Positions 14,601-14,959 of a stretch of 14,959 bases of DNA are shown one piece after another. Positions within the stretch are counted from its first letter, which is position 1. Every line of letters starts with the position of its first letter. The stretch spans positions 1 through 14,959 of the forward strand of contig JAZUDZ010000009.1 in assembly GCA_045639905.1 (NCBI GenBank). The letters are read 5' to 3'. Both the position numbers and the translations under genes were made by a program. A model generated the notes under the pieces. The model saw only the letters and a list, made by a program, of their open reading frames with translations. It was not told where the DNA came from and searched no databases. Source of the DNA: RGIG426 sp045639905 (GTDB lineage: Bacteria > Bacillota > Clostridia > Oscillospirales > Acutalibacteraceae).

Positions 14601-14627
14601 CTTGGCAACAAACGAAACAAGCGCTAA
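5649..14627 (+). CDS. Giant sortase-anchored VWA/Cna_B/SpaA surface adhesin
   Basis: This is a 2,992-residue wall-anchored surface protein, probably a pilus-tip-like adhesin. Residues 1-35 are a signal peptide (cut after VDA). A GRVWVDKSV segment (~77) typical of VWA adhesins precedes a VWA domain (~120-395) with an intact MIDAS: D127-x-S129-x-S131, T244 and D279. Then come a charged helical stretch (~405-560, rich in K/E/A), beta domains and a DUF11-like segment (~880-990). The stalk (1091-2438) has eleven Cna_B units, each with the K (KVWDD), E/D (TADE) and N (VTN) isopeptide positions, and two SpaA-like units. Three beta-repeat blocks (~2440-2940) with DxNxNG calcium loops follow. A Thr/Pro linker, SPSTG (2961-2965), a membrane helix and the NKRNKR tail end it. 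SPSTG fits the (S/P)PxTG class of clostridial sortase B motifs. No sortase is encoded here. Start ATG 5649 gives MKKM before the signal core. Confidence 0.93.
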   Translation: MKKMQSIKFWAAVCAVLLAASCLVTMIFIGGAVDAASTLGTQNVYVCNIEADTMTNIPPYASKGYTGGFGSRDSDGRVWVDKSVQANAESNAFDVTLSALAQEYTYSEQTIETILEQNAADVLFILDFSSSMVGTSSNMKDDQGNTVGYRLKVLSDSLNAAMKEISEVNPYNRIMAVGFDKGSYDFLPLGTYSAGTNGNYVEFANNTISTASGVKFVGVDNNGVSHDGGKEDNVSFSLKSGSGTHMQIGITYGCDKLLQTMSEGYGEGKRLPFVMVMTDGESNYSNNNWAGVNLESNNGTSIQREANSTLAATYWKKRLIDAYNAKNIDNKFESDVNAVWFNIGIGLGDPGTNMNGASAVQVSMKPSFACPAASTTSNAGKIYSQILTFLENAYTHPENFIGDPLDGSSDDELRKAGIDPDQLRAYIAETAGAAETAFELNCNTAGTTQYNAIKKAGDDAANPILEAGAYQNNDKYFKYIENTYGLKHGKGSYKNNEELYKQDVAKKVNEAAEKARSQAEAAKKQELYDEEVTAVTENALKEGLKKQDNKTEEDFYNAVYGSFLSYLEDYLGYKGDTTAARQANYAENPMHYFAEYVNYADTSTKVNDSFDQLASLISAATQGTVIPITHHATSGAAADEIFITFTDPIGEGTMIKTDEDGNYIMSIELDGVTYTGRQKADAEEGVYEFYNETKDKVLYSTATISDDSVKWEINAYELPIIRFANRMMPGEESGGKIYEDPNLPPIAVKYQVVPTTEALANTTASATSYIYEHDNIAAAPAQAVFTPTLANTYYFTNTGDTEHPVYEKVTSIEDTVNKGTNANKSKTAAYVTSSSWGTGDDADDFFILLGNDARTKVVAEVSIEDDRMEDDGDIVAHTYGIDETINYTLKVKNCSTDKLEKLTYTLDVTPSGPAATDTPSALTVGTCSTTPDSKVTTGNKQTLTFTIDELAAGATQTVTVPMTPAAGTKNGTTVDAVITLTKVFDSNLAVPATDEVGEVLVSADATVYTHLDGVKTNLTGISGAPSTLYIKKEGGDYIALTKATGTATYVATSIPVGNYTIYDGNSGTPKALGAVTVTQDGDNIGNVYWKTLTLAKVWDDNNNQDGKRTDVTLTLYRAVGSGDPVKVDDYALTSADAVTGDTNKWEKSFVVLAKDASGNDYTFTLDELEANVPQGYDKSVSGLTVTNTHTPETQSITITKVWDDAEFIGQAGYNRPTSISVELIAKVNNVKDDLLSQTITMSDDYAYAANPSEWRYIFLSRPVYKDGQPIEYTVSEETPDGYASAVDGFKITNTPKDISDVYNPHSLPVSKLDKNTNEALQGAVFTATATDIQAVTGTTNASGVATLTFLKPGTYTVSETTPPTGYKTNSETFTITVNRSLESIKYDSASMKWVRTYHLFIDTTASSTLTDGKLVVKDEPTTCSVTLKKVWNDNSDQDGKRPESVVLSLYKTVNDVTTWVQDVTIDEPATFSNEWSKTITDLPAYESGYAVTYTADEKAANVPENYEKESASGLVVTNKHTPETTSVMLTKKWDDNHNQDGLRTANVTLTLYKQIEGGTKTKVADYTYTDTGDDWVKTIENLPVFESGKPITYTADETTVPSGYEKEANGLVVTNKHTPATVSVTLKKVWDDNNNQDGKRPDSIKLMLLKKVGTKTSIEDEYEILAGVGNEWTKTIDNLPKYEGGVEIEYLADEDNNKMPSGYSKLSASGLVVTNQHVPEVQTISGKKTWDDADFVGKTGYTRPSITVNLIATVGSAKIDALCKQTTVKATDDWEYAFYDVPVYYNSETVSYTVSEEAINGFTATVTDKNIKNTPIEKAEILKPTSFVVKKVDSLTTSGKGIQGAEFTLTDPAGLTASYITGIDGTAEIPFTVTGTYTLTEKTAPTGYQLNAANTYTVTVTKNFTKMELSSDKTKWNWHYDLAYSLASVSDGVLTVKDAPITQAKTTLTKVWDDNKNQDGIRPEKITLALYKTVNSVTSKVQDVVLEGGSTAESWTKDLENLPTYEDGYPVTYTVDEDTDQLGEDYSKKSVDNTTLTVTNFHKPGVTSVTLKKVWDDNSDQDGKRPDDVTLTLYKTVGDVTTEVQDVTFDGTGNEWTKKVDNLDKFEGGKLITYTADEKIDNVPANYEKESASGLVVTNKHTPETTSKTLTKVWDDNSDQDGKRPDDVTLTLYKTVDGTTTEVQDVTFDGSGNEWSKTIEDLPVYEGGFTITYTADEKIDNVPANYEKESASGLVVTNKHTPAKTPVTLKKVWDDNSDQDGIRPDDITLTLYKTVDGTTTEVQDVTFDGSGNEWSKTIEDLPVYESGFEITYTADEKTDNIPTDYTKEADGLTVTNTHAPAVTSVTLTKIWVDESNADTIRPADITLTLYKTVDGTTTEVQDVTFDGTGNEWTKTIDNLPVRENGNDIAYTVDEEAANVPEGYTKSAKELTVTNTHEVSRKVTVTVTGGTASNGTTSVIYGEDFNTIFTPEEGYVILSVTIDGKEVKITDDLTYGFENITEDHEIIVVFAEDKNGNGVPDIFDVTVTYTVENGTWEDGTTDNKTVTFPTKELKGGEWVPSNPTLEDTIPTGMKPAEHYENIASWNEEIGGDTPVTEDVTYTYTFGEKITHDITVNVTNGTSNVEDGKVTVIDGEEKTVTFTPNEGYAIESVVIDGKVVKPNDNNEYIFNDITEDHEITVIFGKDENGNGIPDNHEANVTYQVANGTWEDGNVEDIVVPFIIEEMNDEGVWVPTGATLGESIPVGMIPDEFHTEVSSWNTEIGASTPVTGNATYLYTFGDDKVHTFVVEVKNGTTDPGETTFPVPHKQDQTIKLIPNDGYVLDSIIVDGKTVDLPNDSTLVFPAVTEDHTIQVLFEEDLNYDGIADKYQATVTIVLDENAGQAGGAGVYMKGDTATVTAKPNDGYHFIGWKLGDEIISTDAEFSLRVTEDIELEPIFEKIPETTTTQAPTTSHIAPTSPKPSPSTGEAFPIAAMCVAMMSAAVLVLGNKRNKR
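9231..11480 (+). repeat. Higher-order duplication: Cna_B subtype plus SpaA-like module
   Basis: Cna_B units 2 (9231-9560) and 6 (10815-11120) share a variant opening, WDDA(E/D)F(I/V)G..GY.RP, and V(N/E)LIA, not found in the other nine units. Each is followed directly by a SpaA-like unit. This indicates duplication of a two-domain block, with ordinary Cna_B units expanded between and after the copies. Confidence 0.75.
11790..12677 (+). repeat. Near-identical tandem 294-297-bp Cna_B units 8-10
   Basis: Units at 11790-12086, 12087-12383 and 12384-12677 share long identical stretches. Units 8 and 9 are almost identical over the 3' part (from the TADEKIDNV codons to the end). Units 9 and 10 are almost identical over the middle (the DGTTTEVQDVTFDG codons to DLPVYE). 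Unit 11 shares the middle segment. This mosaic pattern points to recent unequal crossing-over or gene conversion. Confidence 0.8.
12966..14465 (+). repeat. Three C-terminal beta-repeat blocks with calcium-loop motifs
   Basis: Blocks start at about 12966, 13473 and 13992. Each has a V.V..GT strand, a TF.P.(E/D)GY turn, a (V/I)IDGK strand, a TEDH(E/T)I strand and then an acidic loop: EDKNGNGVPD, KDENGNGIPD, or EDLNYDGIAD. The first two blocks also share a (V/A)NGTWEDG ... TPVT......Y.FG module of ~95 residues. The last block ends in an InlB-like/Flg_new-type repeat (GYHFIGWKLGDE). The Asp/Asn loops resemble thrombospondin type 3 or EF-hand calcium sites. Confidence 0.7.
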
Positions 14628-14637
14628 GACTTTGTTT

Positions 14638-14654
14638 CAGGTTCCCGCAACCTG
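14638..14654 (+). other. Short hairpin just after the giant gene
   Basis: CAGGTT (14638-14643) and AACCTG (14649-14654) form a 6-bp stem with a CCCGC loop, 10 bases after the stop codon. No U-run follows. It may protect the 3' end or be chance. Confidence 0.35.
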
Positions 14655-14693
14655 GTCTACAACCAACGCGTGAGTCTCTTGCCTACAAATTTT

Positions 14694-14726
14694 AAAGTCC
14701 CTCTTGCAAAAGCAAGAGGGACTTTT
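14694..14726 (+). terminator. Strong intrinsic terminator of the giant gene
   Basis: AAAGTCCCTCTTGC (14694-14707) and GCAAGAGGGACTTT (14712-14725) form a perfect 14-bp stem with an AAAA loop, followed by TTTTCGTTT. It ends the transcript about 70 nt after the stop codon. Nothing coding is visible from here to 14798. Confidence 0.92.
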
Positions 14727-14798
14727 CGTTTGTCTGAAAATCATTCGTACGCAGAAAAAGAGAGCTGTGCTCTGGTTTTTCAAGGCATACCTTTTTGG

Positions 14799-14959
14799 GT
14801 GACCTACTCTCACCACTTAAATAGCAAAGCTATATAGAAGTGGGAGCTTCTCATTTTTATCTGAGCAACCACCGTCGGCCCGACGGCTGTTATTCCATGT
14901 GGGCTATCCACACAAATATCGTTTTCCAACTTGCGTTACGGTTCCGTACATCATTTCGA
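14799..14959 (-). mobile_element. Right end of a second IS200/IS605-type TnpB element (body outside window)
   Basis: Read on the minus strand, the segment has an AGAAG box (14851-14847), the stem CCACTT/AAGTGG (14813-14818 with 14838-14843) with an inner ATAGC-aaa-GCTAT hairpin, and the tail GTAGGTCAC ending at 14799. This mirrors the element at 1-140 (AGAAG, CACTT/AAGTG, GTAGTTCAC) but with different loop sequence, so it is a related, separate subfamily. A further CCGTCG-gcc-CGACGG hairpin (14872-14886) belongs to the upstream scaffold. A tnpB tail may end in the first ~55 bases from the right edge; two frames are possible (stops at 14906-14904 or 14892-14890) and I cannot choose. The body lies off the right edge. 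Confidence 0.72.
14799..14959 (-). ncRNA. Predicted omega-RNA of the second TnpB element (scaffold; guide in 14798-14779)
   Basis: By family knowledge the RNA runs through the right end and into the flank. The scaffold would include the hairpins at 14872-14886 and 14813-14843. The guide would be the ~16-20 bases reading leftwards from 14798, which fall between the giant gene's terminator and the element. Guide function is inferred, not seen. Confidence 0.5.

Overview
The window looks like an accessory surface-protein region from a gut-type Clostridia/Oscillospirales bacterium. The evidence is a type I dockerin protein, strong AGGAGG-type ribosome binding sites, a giant VWA/Cna_B wall protein with an SPSTG sorting motif, and IS200/IS605 (TnpB) ends of Firmicutes type. 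No housekeeping gene is present, so the exact taxon cannot be fixed.

Layout. Bases 1-140 are the right end of an IS200/IS605-type TnpB element (+ strand, body off the left edge), with a predicted omega-RNA running into the flank. A hairpin at 146-174 ends a minus-strand gene (185-3088) for a secreted protein made of seven ~118-residue repeats, an acidic Ser/Glu/Pro linker and a C-terminal dockerin. Divergent from it is a WYL-domain regulator (3296-4273). The next ~900 bases (4274-5180) hold no convincing protein gene. They hold an apparent regulatory RNA locus: two more copies of the operator-promoter found in front of the WYL gene, each followed by a predicted ~110-130 nt RNA with a 9-bp closing stem, a U-run and exposed CUCCUUUC motifs, and then a related third RNA without that promoter. 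CUCCUUUC is the anti-Shine-Dalgarno sequence at the 16S rRNA 3' end.

A 70-residue helix-turn-helix protein follows (5182-5394). Then comes a structured leader and a 2,992-residue surface protein (5649-14627): signal peptide, VWA domain with an intact MIDAS, a long stalk of eleven Cna_B units and two SpaA/SpyCatcher-like units, three beta-repeat/calcium-loop blocks and an SPSTG anchor. A strong terminator closes it (14694-14726). From 14799 to the right edge is the right end of a second TnpB element on the minus strand, so the two IS ends face each other across the window.

How the parts may work together. The two large proteins are extracellular: one anchored to the wall by sortase, one docked to a cohesin scaffold. 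The partner sortase and cohesin genes are not in the window. The WYL locus is the most novel-looking part. A CapW/BrxR-like regulator appears to control itself and two small RNAs that imitate the ribosome's anti-SD tail. That suggests a switchable translation-modulating or decoy RNA system. Its function is inference; the repeats, palindromes and stems are read directly from the sequence.
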